DNA of 64,000 nt from Ensifer sp. LC163 (GCF_001695855.1 NZ_MBSS01000005.1:62001-126000); one strand, 5' to 3'. Counted from the first letter of the stretch, positions 10,499 to 20,430 are shown. Notes: a model not told the origin generated them from the letters alone. Made by a program: numbers and translations.

Positions 10499-11677
10499 AT
10501 GACGAAGCCTGCCAAGCCGGACACCCGTCCGAACAACACCCATTTTTCTTCTGGCCCTTGCTCGAAGCGCCCCGGTTGGTCGCTCGATGCTCTCTCCGAC
10601 GCTCCGCTCGGTCGTTCGCACCGCGCCAAGGTCGGCAAGACGAAGCTCAAGCAGGCCATCGATCTTACCCGTGACATTCTTGAAGTGCCGGCCGATTACC
10701 GCATCGGCATCGTGCCGGCTTCCGATACCGGCGCCGTCGAAATGGCGCTCTGGTCGATGCTCGGCCAGCGTGGCGTCGACATGGTCGCCTGGGAAAGCTT
10801 TGGCGCCGGCTGGGTGACCGACGTTGTCAAGCAGCTGAAGCTCGCCGATGTGCGCAAGTTCGAAGCCGGTTACGGCGAACTTCCCGATCTCTCCAAGATC
10901 GATTTCGACCGTGACGTCGTCTTCACCTGGAACGGCACCACTTCGGGCGTCCGCGTTCCGAACGCCGACTTCATTCCGGCCGACCGCAAGGGCCTGACCA
11001 TTTGCGACGCGACGTCTGCCGCCTTTGCGCAGAACCTCGATTTCGCCAAGCTCGATGTCGTTACCTTCTCCTGGCAGAAGGTTCTCGGCGGCGAGGGTGC
11101 ACACGGCGTCATCATTCTTTCGCCGCGTGCCGTCGAGCGCCTGCTGACCTACGTTCCGGCCTGGCCGCTGCCGAAGATCTTCCGCATGACTTCCGGCGGC
11201 AAGCTGATCGAAGGCATCTTCACCGGCGAGACCATCAACACGCCGTCGATGCTCTGCGTCGAAGACTATATCGACGCGCTCGTCTGGGCTGAGAAGGTTG
11301 GCGGGCTCAAGGGTCTGATGGCGCGTGCCGACGCCAATGCCAAGGTGATCTTCGACTTCGTTGCAGCCAACGGCTGGATCGCCAATCTGGCGGTCAAGGA
11401 CGAGACCCGCTCCAATACGTCGGTCTGCCTGAAGATAGCCGACAAGGACGTCGCAGCACTTGATGCGGACGGACAGGCGGCCTTTGCCAAGGGCGTCGTT
11501 GCCCTGCTCGAAAAGGAAGGTGTCGCGTTCGACGTCGGCCATTATCGCGACGCACCTTCCGGTCTCAGAATCTGGGCCGGCGCCACGATCGAGGCATCCG
11601 ACATGGCAGCGCTGATGCCGTGGCTGACCTGGGCTTTCGAGACCCAGAAGGCGACGCTGTCGCAGGCAGCGGCCTGA
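10499..11677 (+). CDS. serC: Phosphoserine transaminase SerC
   Basis: PLP enzyme that converts 3-phosphohydroxypyruvate to phosphoserine, the second step of serine biosynthesis. The 392-residue protein shows [13 protein letters not shown] at the N-terminus, typical of the alphaproteobacterial subtype, and the PLP lysine in [13 protein letters not shown]. It is followed 86 bases later by serA, the preceding enzyme of the pathway, so both genes are probably one transcript. The ribosome binding site GGAAGGA lies inside a leader hairpin. Confidence 0.96.
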   Translation: MTKPAKPDTRPNNTHFSSGPCSKRPGWSLDALSDAPLGRSHRAKVGKTKLKQAIDLTRDILEVPADYRIGIVPASDTGAVEMALWSMLGQRGVDMVAWESFGAGWVTDVVKQLKLADVRKFEAGYGELPDLSKIDFDRDVVFTWNGTTSGVRVPNADFIPADRKGLTICDATSAAFAQNLDFAKLDVVTFSWQKVLGGEGAHGVIILSPRAVERLLTYVPAWPLPKIFRMTSGGKLIEGIFTGETINTPSMLCVEDYIDALVWAEKVGGLKGLMARADANAKVIFDFVAANGWIANLAVKDETRSNTSVCLKIADKDVAALDADGQAAFAKGVVALLEKEGVAFDVGHYRDAPSGLRIWAGATIEASDMAALMPWLTWAFETQKATLSQAAA

Positions 11678-11763
11678 TCCAAGTGATCCGCTTCGCTCTC
11701 GATGGGGAGCGAAGCCCTTGTACCGCATTCCCGTTCAGACCTGATCTTTTCAAGGAGGCCATC

Positions 11764-13359
11764 ATGGCACCTCGCGTTCTCGTATCCGACGAACTGTCGG
11801 AAACCGCCGTCCAGATCTTCCGCGACCGCGGCGTCGACGTCGATTTCCAGCCGAAGCTCGGCAAGGACAAGGACAAGCTTGCCGAAATCATCGGCAACTA
11901 TGACGGCCTTGCCATCCGCTCGGCCACCAAGGCGACCGAGAAGCTGATCGCGGCTGCGACCAACCTCAAGGTCATCGGCCGCGCCGGCATCGGCGTCGAC
12001 AATGTCGATATCCCGGCGGCCTCGCGCCGCGGTATCATCGTCATGAACACGCCTTTCGGCAATTCGATCACCACCGCCGAACACGCGATAGCGCTGCTTT
12101 TTGCCGTTGCTCGCCAGCTTCCGGCCGCCGATACCTCGACGCAGGCCGGCAAGTGGGAGAAGTCCCGCTTCATGGGTGTCGAAATCACCGGCAAGATGCT
12201 CGGCGTCATCGGCGCCGGCAACATCGGCTCGATCGTCTGCTCGCGCGCCATCGGCCTCAAGATGCACGTGCTGGCCTATGACCCGTTCCTGTCGAAGGAG
12301 CGTGCCGAGGAAATGGGCGTCACCAAGGTCGAGCTCGACGAGCTGCTGGCGCAGGCCGACTTCATCACCCTGCACGTGCCGCTGACGGACAAGACCCGCA
12401 GCATCCTGAATGCCGAAGCGCTTGCCAAGACCAAGCCGGGTGTGCGCATCATCAACTGCGCCCGTGGCGGTCTCGTCGACGAGAAGGCGCTGGCCGACGC
12501 GATCAAGTCCGGCCATGTCGCCGGCGCCGGCTTCGACGTGTTCGAGGTCGAGCCGGCAACGGAAAGCCCGCTCTTCGGCCTGCCGAACGTCGTCTGCACC
12601 CCGCATCTCGGCGCCTCCACCACGGAAGCGCAGGAGAACGTTGCCCTGCAGGTTGCCGAACAGATGTCGGACTATCTCATCAAGGGTGCCGTCTCCAACG
12701 CGATCAACATGCCCTCGATCACTGCCGAAGAAGCGCCGATCCTGAAACCCTTCATCCGGCTTGCCGACGTGCTTGGCGCCTTCGTCGGCCAGGTGACCGA
12801 AAGCGCGATCAAGGAAATCGAGATCCTTTACGACGGTGCGACCGCGTCGATGAACACCAAGGCGCTGACCAGCGCCGTGCTCGCCGGCCTCATCCGGCCG
12901 CAGGTTGCCGACGTCAACATGGTTTCGGCACCGATCATGATCAAGGAAAAGGGCATCATCCTTTCTGAGGTCAAGCGCGACAAGACCGGCGTCTTCGACG
13001 GCTACATCAAGTTGACGGTCAAGACCGCCAACCAGACCCGCTCGGTCGCCGGCACGGTGTTCTCCGACGGCAAGCCGCGCTTCATCCAGATCAAGGGCAT
13101 CAACCTTGACGCGGATGTCGGCAGCCATATGGTCTACATCACCAACACAGACGTTCCGGGGATGATCGGCTTCATCGGCATGACGCTCGGTGATGCCGGC
13201 GTCAACATTGCCAACTTCCAGCTCGGGCGCGAGAAGGAAGCCGGCGACGCGATCGCACTGCTCTATGTTGACGGCCCGGTTTCCGAGGTCGTGCTTGACA
13301 AGCTGCGCGCCAACGCCGCTATCCGCCAGGCAAAGCCGCTGGTGTTCAACGTCGAATGA
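11764..13359 (+). CDS. serA: D-3-phosphoglycerate dehydrogenase SerA
   Basis: Catalyses the first step of serine biosynthesis. The 531-residue protein is the long form: an N-terminal substrate/NAD-binding pair of domains with the Rossmann motif GVIGAGNIG at about residue 147, catalytic Arg in NCARGGLVDE and His in TPHLGAST, then an intervening domain (from about residue 315) and a C-terminal ACT domain (from about 455: DVPGMIGFIGMTLGDAGVNIANF) that commonly senses serine. Start 11764 has an excellent AAGGAGG at 11751. A longer upstream extension in frame is not conserved. Confidence 0.97.
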   Translation: MAPRVLVSDELSETAVQIFRDRGVDVDFQPKLGKDKDKLAEIIGNYDGLAIRSATKATEKLIAAATNLKVIGRAGIGVDNVDIPAASRRGIIVMNTPFGNSITTAEHAIALLFAVARQLPAADTSTQAGKWEKSRFMGVEITGKMLGVIGAGNIGSIVCSRAIGLKMHVLAYDPFLSKERAEEMGVTKVELDELLAQADFITLHVPLTDKTRSILNAEALAKTKPGVRIINCARGGLVDEKALADAIKSGHVAGAGFDVFEVEPATESPLFGLPNVVCTPHLGASTTEAQENVALQVAEQMSDYLIKGAVSNAINMPSITAEEAPILKPFIRLADVLGAFVGQVTESAIKEIEILYDGATASMNTKALTSAVLAGLIRPQVADVNMVSAPIMIKEKGIILSEVKRDKTGVFDGYIKLTVKTANQTRSVAGTVFSDGKPRFIQIKGINLDADVGSHMVYITNTDVPGMIGFIGMTLGDAGVNIANFQLGREKEAGDAIALLYVDGPVSEVVLDKLRANAAIRQAKPLVFNVE

Positions 13360-13373
13360 GCACCGATGCATCA

Positions 13374-13401
13374 GCCTTGCCCGCCGGGTGGTGGGCGAGG
13401 C
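13374..13401 (+). terminator. Hairpin after serA, probable terminator
   Basis: Inverted repeat GCCTTGCCC / GGGCGAGGC with a short loop, 14 bases after the serA stop. It lacks a poly-T tail. Confidence 0.5.
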
Positions 13402-13442
13402 TTGCGGGCGCAAACCGGGCATGATTTTCGGGCCGATGCGCT

Positions 13443-13547
13443 GAGCATGTCGCGCAAAAGTGCGCAGCGGTTTTGCGATAACGACATGCGCAGAAACACG
13501 AGCTAAAGCGCAGCAAGCGAATCCTATAGATCGCGATGCGCTTTAGC
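13443..13547 (+). repeat. Palindromic repeat family A, copy 2
   Basis: Contains AGCATGTCGCGCAAAAGTG and GCAGCGGTTTTGCGATAACG followed by a hairpin of AAAGCGCA.. / ..TGCGCTTT type. It is nearly identical over about 60 bases to the copy at 30713. Confidence 0.8.
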
Positions 13548-13638
13548 GAACGGCCTGCTTTGCGACAAACGGCCAAGATTAAACTCGAGAACGACCAGGA
13601 ACGCATCGGGACAAGCCGGTGCGTTCTTTCGGTTTGAA

Positions 13639-14160
13639 ATGTTGATGACAGCCATGGCAGGACAGACATTCCGCTGGCGCGAAGCCAGCCTTCCCGATCT
13701 CGTTTCGGTCTCTGAAATTCAGCTGGTGGTACATGAGGCGTTTCCCGAGGACGGCCACGTGCTTGCCGACCGGCTGGAGTTGAGCCCAGAGGGCTGCTTC
13801 ATGCTGGAGGTCGGCGGCGTTGCCCAGGGCTATGTGCTGAGCCATCCCTGGGTCAGGCGGGCGCCGCCCTCGCTGAACTCGATGCTGGGAGAGATCCCGG
13901 CAGCCGCCGACACCTGGTACATTCACGATCTGGCGCTGTTACCGGAGACGCGCGGATCCGGGGCAGGGGGCAACGTCGTCCCGTTGCTTGCCGATATCGC
14001 CCGGTCGGAAGGCTATCGCTCGATGTCGCTGGTCTCGGTCAACGGCTCGCGCGGCTTCTGGGAGCGGCAAGGGTTTTCGGTCCGCATGGACGCGCGGCTT
14101 GCAAGCAAGCTTGCAAGCTACGGCGAAGATGCAGTCTACATGGAACGCGCACTCGCCTGA
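13639..14160 (+). CDS. GNAT family N-acetyltransferase
   Basis: Acetyl-CoA-dependent transferase of unknown substrate. The 173-residue protein has the GNAT core: LALLPETRGSGAGGNVVPLLADIARSEG corresponds to the acetyl-CoA pyrophosphate-binding motif A (R/Q-x-x-G-x-G), and VNGSRGFWERQGF to the C-terminal motif B. Starts at 13639, 13645 and 13654 are all possible; none has a strong ribosome binding site. It stands alone between two repeat elements. Confidence 0.8.
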   Translation: MLMTAMAGQTFRWREASLPDLVSVSEIQLVVHEAFPEDGHVLADRLELSPEGCFMLEVGGVAQGYVLSHPWVRRAPPSLNSMLGEIPAAADTWYIHDLALLPETRGSGAGGNVVPLLADIARSEGYRSMSLVSVNGSRGFWERQGFSVRMDARLASKLASYGEDAVYMERALA

Positions 14161-14168
14161 AACAACTA

Positions 14169-14271
14169 CTGCATAATTCCTTAAATCGGAATCGATTTAA
14201 GGACGAAATTATGCAGCAACTCAAAGTGTTACAGCGACCTTTGCGCGTCTCAACAGACGCGCGGCGCTGTA
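14169..14271 (+). repeat. Palindromic repeat family B, copy 1 (two modules)
   Basis: Module 1 (14169-14216) is CTGCATAAT..ATTATGCAG with an inner inverted repeat CCTTAAATC / GATTTAAGG. Module 2 (14230-14271) is TACAGCG..CGCTGTA with inner GCGCGTCT / AGACGCGC. Related copies lie at 26592 and 28365 (inverted) and a single-module copy at 30878. Confidence 0.8.
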
Positions 14272-14295
14272 AGGCGCCGGCTCGGCCGGCGCCTT
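14271..14295 (+). terminator. Strong GC hairpin downstream of acetyltransferase
   Basis: Stem AAGGCGCCGGC / GCCGGCGCCTT with a three-base loop. It could terminate the acetyltransferase transcript and the facing chemoreceptor remnant; no poly-T tail. Confidence 0.5.
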
Positions 14296-14319
14296 AGTCT
14301 CGGTTGTGCCCCTATGGAA

Positions 14320-14530
14320 TCAGGCCGCATGACGGGCGGCAGGACGCCACTGCTTTTCCTCGACGGTGAAATGCGCCAGCCGGCCGGCGAGAACGCTGCT
14401 TTCCGAGGCGAGCGTCTGGCTGGCAGCCGAGGTCTGCTCCACCATCGCGGCGTTCTGCTGCGTCATCTGATCCATCTGGTTGACGGCGGTGTTGATCTCG
14501 CGAAGCCCGACCGACTGTTCGCCGTCAGCA
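14320..14530 (-). pseudogene. 3' remnant of a methyl-accepting chemotaxis protein gene
   Basis: Reading the minus strand from about 14530 to the stop at 14320-14322 gives a chemoreceptor C-terminus: EQSVGLREINTAVNQMDQ, then QQNAAMVEQTSAASQTL, then LAGRLAHFTVEEKQW and a stop after RHAA. These are the last about 70 residues of the signalling domain of rhizobial Mcp proteins. No start, no hairpin-tip region and no receptor sequence precede it; upstream of 14530 similarity ends in AT-rich DNA. It is therefore a deletion remnant. It can be missed because it has no start codon. Confidence 0.8.
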
Positions 14531-14692
14531 AGTAGATACGTGTCGAAATTCTAATATTTTTCACTGCCTTAGCCCCGGGAAGAAAATCTGGGTCGGACAG
14601 AAACATTCATCTGCTAACCAAGCCTTAAAGTGTCTCCCCAGGTCTAGAGATTGCAATACGGGCACTTCACTACGCAGGCGCGCAGGTTGGTA

Positions 14693-15577
14693 TCAGTGCT
14701 TCGGCCGACCCTTCTCAGCAATGGCGATGCCGCCGAGAACAAGCAGCAAGGCGATGAAATGGAAGGTATGGAATGTCTCGCCGACCAGCATCACCGACAG
14801 CAACGTGCCGAAGACCGGGATGGCATTGATGAAGAGCCCGGCACGGTTGGCGCCGATCATCTCGACGCCGCGCACGTAGAGCACCTGCGACATCAACGAC
14901 GGGAATATGGCGGCGTAGAGGACGATGATCCAGCCGGTCATGTCAGGAACGATCGCCGTGCCGTTGCCGATTTCCCAGAACAGCAGCGGAACGGCGCTGA
15001 GCAGCGCGCCGAAGGCGGGGGCCGCGATGAAGCTCTGCCAATGCATCGCGGGCTTCCAGCGCAGTGCGACGGTATAGGCGGCATAAACGATGCAGGCGGC
15101 AATCATCAGGGCGTCGCCGAAATTGAACTCCAACTGCAGCAGGCTGGCGATGTCGCCGTGCGCGGCGGTGATCAGCACGCCGACCAGCGTCACGGTGAAG
15201 CCGATCACCTGGGCGATCGAAGCGCGGGTCCGAAACAGCATGAAGTTGAACAGGAAGATCAGCATCGGAATGCCGGCCTGCAGGATGACGGCGTTGATCG
15301 CGCTCGTATATTTCAGCGCGGAATAGAGCAGGGCGTTGAAGGTGGTGAAGCCGATCGCCCCATAGGCGAGCAGCTGCAGCCAATGCTGCTTGATCTTCTC
15401 CCAGTCGCGACGGATCTGCGGCGTCATCAGCACGAGGATGACGAGGAGCGCAAACACCCAGCGAAGGGTCGTCAACATCATCGGACTGACATGCCCGACG
15501 GCCATTTTTCCGGCCACGGAATTGCCGCCCCAGAAGAGTGCTGTGACGCAGAGATAGAAATAGGCCCTGGAATTCAC
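14693..15577 (-). CDS. DMT superfamily (EamA) permease
   Basis: Inner membrane transporter of the drug/metabolite family, substrate unknown. The 294-residue protein has ten hydrophobic helices in two EamA repeats; the first begins YLCVTALFWGGNSVAGKMA, the second at about residue 150 (DALMIAACIVYAAYTVALRW). The start codon appears to be GTG. It is divergent from purA and lies alone. Confidence 0.85.
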   Translation of the reverse strand: MNSRAYFYLCVTALFWGGNSVAGKMAVGHVSPMMLTTLRWVFALLVILVLMTPQIRRDWEKIKQHWLQLLAYGAIGFTTFNALLYSALKYTSAINAVILQAGIPMLIFLFNFMLFRTRASIAQVIGFTVTLVGVLITAAHGDIASLLQLEFNFGDALMIAACIVYAAYTVALRWKPAMHWQSFIAAPAFGALLSAVPLLFWEIGNGTAIVPDMTGWIIVLYAAIFPSLMSQVLYVRGVEMIGANRAGLFINAIPVFGTLLSVMLVGETFHTFHFIALLLVLGGIAIAEKGRPKH

Positions 15578-15784
15578 GATGCTGCAACCTGCTGGGATGA
15601 CGGGGATCGATTGCCGAAAGGGCGGGAGAGACGCCAGATATAGGCGCTAAATCCAGCGCTTGTCATGCAAAAAGGGCGGAACGCCCGTCATAACGGGGTC
15701 GCTTTCCCGGAGACAACACAGTATAGATGCGCGGGTTTTGAGAACAGCGCAACCCTACTTGCGCCCGTCAACAGGAAGAGAATT

Positions 15785-17083
15785 ATGACGAATGTCGTGG
15801 TGGTCGGATCCCAGTGGGGTGATGAAGGCAAAGGCAAGATTGTAGATTGGCTCTCGGAACGCGCGGATATCGTCGTGCGCTTTCAGGGCGGTCACAACGC
15901 CGGCCATACCCTGGTGATCGACGGCGTCAGCTACAAGCTGTCGCTGCTTCCGTCCGGCGTCGTGCGTCCCGGCAAGCTCGCCGTCATCGGCAACGGCGTC
16001 GTCATCGACCCGCATGCGTTGATCGCCGAGATCGACAAGCTCGGCAAGCAGGGCGTCACGATTACCCCGGAGAACCTGCGCGTTGCCGACAACGCCACGC
16101 TCATTCTCTCGCTGCACCGCGAACTCGACGGCATCCGCGAAGACGCCGCCTCCAACAGCGGCACCAAGATCGGCACCACCCGCCGCGGCATCGGCCCGGC
16201 CTATGAAGACAAGGTCGGTCGCCGTGCGATCCGCGTGATGGACCTTGCCGATCTCGAAACCCTGCCGGCCAAGGTCGATCGCCTGCTGACGCACCACAAC
16301 GCGCTGCGTCGCGGCCTCGGCGAGCCGGAGATCAGCCATGATGCGATCATGCTCGAACTGTCTTCGGTTGCCGACAAGGTCCTGCCGTTCATGGACACCG
16401 TTTGGGTGCTGCTCGACAAGGCCCGGCGCAAGGGCGCCCGCATCCTGTTCGAAGGCGCACAGGGCACGTTGCTCGATATCGACCACGGCACCTATCCGTT
16501 CGTCACCTCGTCCAACACCGTTGCCGGCCAGGCAGCGGCCGGTTCGGGCATGGGCCCGGGCTCGCTCGGCTACATCCTCGGCATCACCAAGGCCTACACG
16601 ACGCGCGTCGGCGAGGGACCGTTCCCGACCGAGCTGCATGACGAGATCGGTCAGTTCCTCGGCGAACGCGGCCACGAGTTCGGCACGGTCACCGGGCGCA
16701 AGCGCCGTTGCGGCTGGTTCGATGCTGCGCTCGTCCGCCAGTCGGTTGCCGCCAACGGCATCACCGGCATCGCATTGACCAAGCTCGACGTCCTCGATGG
16801 CCTCGATGAACTGAAGATCTGCGTCGGATATACTCTCGACGGACAGCAGATCGACCATCTTCCGGCAAGCCAGGCGCAGCAAGCTTCGGCAAAGCCAGTC
16901 TATATTACACTCGAAGGCTGGAAGGAATCGACTGTCGGCGCACGCAGCTGGGCAGATCTTCCGGCACAGGCGATCAAGTATGTTCGCCAGGTCGAAGAAC
17001 TCATCGGCGCACCCGTGGCTCTTCTTTCGACCAGCCCGGAGCGGGACGACACGATACTTGTGACGGACCCCTTTGAGGACTAG
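15785..17083 (+). CDS. purA: Adenylosuccinate synthetase PurA
   Basis: GTP-dependent enzyme that joins IMP and aspartate on the way to AMP. The 432-residue length is typical. The N-terminal motif [11 protein letters not shown] holds the general base Asp13, and GGHNAGHT holds His41. The GTP-binding TKLDVLDG and the C-terminal segment end as in the family. AGGAAG lies about ten bases before the ATG. Confidence 0.98.
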   Translation: MTNVVVVGSQWGDEGKGKIVDWLSERADIVVRFQGGHNAGHTLVIDGVSYKLSLLPSGVVRPGKLAVIGNGVVIDPHALIAEIDKLGKQGVTITPENLRVADNATLILSLHRELDGIREDAASNSGTKIGTTRRGIGPAYEDKVGRRAIRVMDLADLETLPAKVDRLLTHHNALRRGLGEPEISHDAIMLELSSVADKVLPFMDTVWVLLDKARRKGARILFEGAQGTLLDIDHGTYPFVTSSNTVAGQAAAGSGMGPGSLGYILGITKAYTTRVGEGPFPTELHDEIGQFLGERGHEFGTVTGRKRRCGWFDAALVRQSVAANGITGIALTKLDVLDGLDELKICVGYTLDGQQIDHLPASQAQQASAKPVYITLEGWKESTVGARSWADLPAQAIKYVRQVEELIGAPVALLSTSPERDDTILVTDPFED

Positions 17084-17146
17084 TGTCGGCGGACTGACAT
17101 TGCGTCGTGATCGCAAACACATGCCTGAGCGTATGAGAAAGTTCTG

Positions 17147-19363
17147 ATGGCGGATTTTGTTGCAGTTATTCGCAGGACCGTTGACGGCCTGTCGGAAAAC
17201 ACACCTGAAATGCGGGATAAGGTCTACGAGAAGGCGCGCGCCGCCGTGCGTCGCCAGCTCGAGAACATGAATCCGCGTCCGTCGGATGATATGATCAATC
17301 GTCAGTTGGCGAAGCTCGAAAACGCGATCGGGGAGGTCGACAGCGAATATGCTGAGGCCCTCCCGGCGATCGACCGGGTCGAGCCAGAGGCTGAGGTTGT
17401 GGAAACGGCCGAGCCGGTGGCGGCGGAACCGGTGGAAGCTGTCGAGGCGCCTGTCGAACAGGTCGAGGCCGAGAGCGAGCCGGCGACGGCCGCTGCCGAA
17501 CAGCCGGCGCCGGAAGCCGTCAGCGATGCCGAGCCCCTGCCGGTCGAAGCACCGGCCGAATATGCCGAGGTAGCAGCCGAACAGGTCGAAGTCGCCGAGG
17601 AGCAGCCCGTGACGACCTGGGAGCCGCCCGTCGAGGACGAGCTGCCGGTCGCTGCTGAGGTGCACGACGAGGAAATCGTCGCGGCCGCCGAGCCTGCGGC
17701 TGAAGATAGCTATGACCATGCTCCGGTTGCCCCGGCAATCGAGCCTGAACCCGAGCCGGTTGAGGAAGTGACGTGGGATGCGCCCGCTGCCGAACCTGCC
17801 GCGGAAACGCCGGCGCGCTCGGAATGGGAACTGCCTGACTGGGAAGACACGAAGTCCGCTCCTGCGCCTGCCGCGCTGGATGCAAGACCGGCCGACGTGG
17901 TTGACGATGCCGGCACGCCTGAGCTTCTGGGCATGCATCCGGTCGAGGAAAAGCCTGTAGAAATCGAACCGGCGGCGCCGAAGGCGGATGCCAGCCGTTC
18001 GTGGTCGTTCGACGACGACGATCCCTTTGCCTCGATTACCGAACGTCCGGCGCAAAAGGCCAGCGACGCCGAAATTTCCGATTGGTCATGGCCGGTCGAA
18101 AAGACATCGCCGGCGCCAGCCGCGGGCTCGGCCGAGACCGCAAGCCAACAGGAGCGTGCGGGTACGGCCTGGGATCACATCGACGATCTTCTCGGTCTTG
18201 AAGGCGGTGCGACCACGGCGGCGGGAGCCGCAATGGGCAAAGATGCCGATCGCGGCATCGAGATGCCAGCAGCCGCCCCTTCGCGCCCCACGTCTTACCG
18301 CACGACGCCGAAGCCTTCGCGCTTCAGCATCAAGCGCTTGGCCGTTGCCGCAGGCCTGCTGCTCGCGCTCGGTGGCGGAGGCTTTGCCTACTGGCAGAAC
18401 CGGGAAGCGAGCAATGCCTGGATCTCCGGCGTGGTGGCATCGATAACATCAGCTGTTTCCAGCTCGGGCGAGACACCCGCTGAACAAAGCACGCCTCCGG
18501 CGCAAACCGGCGAGACCGCCGTGCAACAACCCGGCGCGCATGACGACACGGCTGTCCCGGACGACACGTCGACGAAATTTACCCAGCGCCTGCTTGCCGA
18601 TGGCTCGGAAACGGATGCCGGCCCGGCCGTCGTGAACGGTGAAAGCGCCGCGCAGGAAGGCAAGTCCGTCGCACCGCAGACCGAGGCCGGAAAGCCGCAG
18701 GAAAATGTTGCCGGCACGCCCGGTGCCGAAGCCGGAACGCCCGCCGCAGGCCAGCAGCCCGGCGCACAGCCGGCGCAGCCGGATGTGGCTGTTGCCAACG
18801 GCGAGAAGATGTTCCTCTACGAGGAGCGGCTCGGCCAATCCTCTCCGACGGCCATTCCGGGAACGGTCGCCTGGTCGGTCAAGGAGGAGTCTCCGGGGGG
18901 CGACGCCAAGCCGGAACCGGCAATCCAGGCTCAGATCACCGTCCCGGATCGCGGGCTGACGGCTCTGATGACGATCAAGCGTAATGCGGATCCGTCCCTG
19001 CCGGCGAGCCACGTGATCGAGTTCGTGTTCTCGCTGCCGCAGAACTTCGAGGGCGGGGCCATCGACGGCGTGCAGCGTGTTTCGATGAAGCGGACGGAGC
19101 AGGATCGCGGCGATGCGCTGATCGCAGTGCCCGCCAAGATCACCGACGACTTCCACATGATCGCGCTCAACGACCTTGCCGAAGCGGTCGGCAGCAACAC
19201 CGAGCTGCTGCGCAGCCGCGGCTGGATCGATATCCCGCTGACATACCGGAATGGCCGTCGTGCACTGCTGACGCTCGAAAAGGGCCAGAGCGGCAACGAG
19301 GCTTTCAGCCAGGCTATGCGCGCCTGGGGATCGTCAGGCAACACGGCGGCGACCGGGCAGTAA
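17147..19363 (+). CDS. Large Ala/Glu/Pro-rich single-pass membrane protein, function unknown
   Basis: A 738-residue protein conserved, as far as I recall, only in Rhizobiales-like genomes. Residues 1-65 form a charged helical domain (ADFVAVIRRTVDGLSENTP, then RRQLENMNPRPSDDMINRQL). Residues 70-370 are a low-complexity acidic Ala/Glu/Pro/Val region. A single transmembrane helix at about 395-415 (LAVAAGLLLALGGGGFAYW) follows a basic segment, so the N-terminus should be cytoplasmic. Another disordered Gln/Pro/Gly-rich stretch leads to a folded C-terminal domain from about residue 555 (KMFLYEERLGQS, DRGLTALMTIKRNADPSLPA) that should be periplasmic. It lies between purA and the facing rpoH. I do not recognise a function. 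Confidence 0.75.
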   Translation: MADFVAVIRRTVDGLSENTPEMRDKVYEKARAAVRRQLENMNPRPSDDMINRQLAKLENAIGEVDSEYAEALPAIDRVEPEAEVVETAEPVAAEPVEAVEAPVEQVEAESEPATAAAEQPAPEAVSDAEPLPVEAPAEYAEVAAEQVEVAEEQPVTTWEPPVEDELPVAAEVHDEEIVAAAEPAAEDSYDHAPVAPAIEPEPEPVEEVTWDAPAAEPAAETPARSEWELPDWEDTKSAPAPAALDARPADVVDDAGTPELLGMHPVEEKPVEIEPAAPKADASRSWSFDDDDPFASITERPAQKASDAEISDWSWPVEKTSPAPAAGSAETASQQERAGTAWDHIDDLLGLEGGATTAAGAAMGKDADRGIEMPAAAPSRPTSYRTTPKPSRFSIKRLAVAAGLLLALGGGGFAYWQNREASNAWISGVVASITSAVSSSGETPAEQSTPPAQTGETAVQQPGAHDDTAVPDDTSTKFTQRLLADGSETDAGPAVVNGESAAQEGKSVAPQTEAGKPQENVAGTPGAEAGTPAAGQQPGAQPAQPDVAVANGEKMFLYEERLGQSSPTAIPGTVAWSVKEESPGGDAKPEPAIQAQITVPDRGLTALMTIKRNADPSLPASHVIEFVFSLPQNFEGGAIDGVQRVSMKRTEQDRGDALIAVPAKITDDFHMIALNDLAEAVGSNTELLRSRGWIDIPLTYRNGRRALLTLEKGQSGNEAFSQAMRAWGSSGNTAATGQ

Positions 19364-19390
19364 CGCCGGACAGGTCGAACGGAAGGCAAC

Positions 19391-19422
19391 AAAAAACCCG
19401 GCGAGAACCTCGCCGGGTTTTT
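19391..19422. terminator. Bidirectional terminator between the unknown membrane protein and rpoH
   Basis: AAAAAACCCGGCGAG / CTCGCCGGGTTTTT, a perfect stem with A-tract and T-tract on the two sides, serving both converging genes. Confidence 0.9.
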
Positions 19423-19446
19423 CGTGTCGATTCTATCAGTCCTGGA

Positions 19447-20352
19447 TTACGCGCCTTCAACGACGCGCAAGGCTTGGGCGCGCTCCAGCGCCGCCTTGCG
19501 GACAGCGTCCTGAACCTTTTCAAAGGCCCTGACTTCGATCTGGCGCACCCGCTCGCGGCTGATATCGAACTCGGTCGACAGGTCTTCGAGCGTCAACGGA
19601 TCCTCGGTGAGGCGACGCGCCTCGAAGATGCGGCGTTCACGATCGTTGAGCACCTTCATCGCGTTTGCCAGCAAGGCCTTGCGGCTGTCGAGTTCGTCCT
19701 GCTCGATCAGGATCTGTTCCTGGTTGTCGTGGTCGTCGACGAGCCAATCCTGCCATTGTCCGGATTCGCCTTCGCTTGCCTTGATCGGGGCGTTCAGCGA
19801 AGCATCGCCGGACAGGCGACGGTTCATCGAGATGACTTCGTCCTCGCTGACCTTCAGCGTCGTGGCGATTTCCTTGACATGTTCGGGCTTCAGGTCGCCT
19901 TCGTCGAGCGCCTGGATCTTGCCCTTGAGGCGACGCAGGTTGAAGAACAGCCGCTTCTGGTTGGCAGTGGTGCCCATCTTTACCAGCGACCAGGAGCGCA
20001 GGATGTATTCCTGGATGGCAGCCTTGATCCACCACATCGCGTAGGTCGCGAGGCGGAAGCCGCGATCAGGCTCGAACTTCTTGACGGCCTGCATCAGGCC
20101 GACGTTGCCCTCAGACACGACTTCGCCGATCGGCAGGCCATAGCCGCGATAGCCCATCGCGATCTTGGCGACGAGGCGCAGGTGGCTGGTGACGAGCTTG
20201 TGAGCGGCGTTGCGGTCATCGTGCTCCTGATACCGCTTGGCGAGCATGTACTCTTCCTGCGGCTCGAGCATGGGAAATTTGCGGATTTCGTCGAGATAGC
20301 GATTGAGGCCGCCTTCACCAGCGGCAATGGACGGCAAATTGTTTCGGGCCAT
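19447..20352 (-). CDS. rpoH: RNA polymerase heat-shock sigma factor RpoH
   Basis: Alternative sigma-32 factor that directs heat-shock transcription. The 301-residue protein shows region 2 (HKLVTSHLRLVAKIA, YAMWWIKAAIQEYILRSW), the RpoH-specific box near QKRLFFNLRR, and region 4 with its helix-turn-helix (LTLEDLSTEFDISRERVRQIE). It is most like the main rhizobial RpoH1. A promoter with RpoH features lies upstream, suggesting autoregulation, and the leader carries a hairpin at its 5' end. Confidence 0.97.
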   Translation of the reverse strand: MARNNLPSIAAGEGGLNRYLDEIRKFPMLEPQEEYMLAKRYQEHDDRNAAHKLVTSHLRLVAKIAMGYRGYGLPIGEVVSEGNVGLMQAVKKFEPDRGFRLATYAMWWIKAAIQEYILRSWSLVKMGTTANQKRLFFNLRRLKGKIQALDEGDLKPEHVKEIATTLKVSEDEVISMNRRLSGDASLNAPIKASEGESGQWQDWLVDDHDNQEQILIEQDELDSRKALLANAMKVLNDRERRIFEARRLTEDPLTLEDLSTEFDISRERVRQIEVRAFEKVQDAVRKAALERAQALRVVEGA

Positions 20353-20400
20353 GAAGCACCCCCTCTATAGTCTCCGGCCTCCGGGCGGCAGGCCGGGCAT

Positions 20401-20423
20401 GTGGGTCTTCGTCAAGACCCCAC
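20401..20423 (-). promoter_or_regulatory. Hairpin at the predicted 5' end of the rpoH transcript
   Basis: Inverted repeat GTGGGTCTT / AAGACC(C)CAC with a four-base loop and one bulge, between rluD and rpoH. If transcription starts from the promoter just upstream, the stem would sit at the very start of the leader. It could stabilise the messenger or act in translation control; it could also be an rluD terminator without a T-tract. Confidence 0.45.
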
Positions 20424-20430
20424 GAGGCTA

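Noticed and set aside
14314-14535. Plus-strand open frame of about 73 codons
   Set aside because: It is antisense to the clear chemoreceptor C-terminal stub; its own translation is Arg/Leu/Gly-rich and matches nothing.
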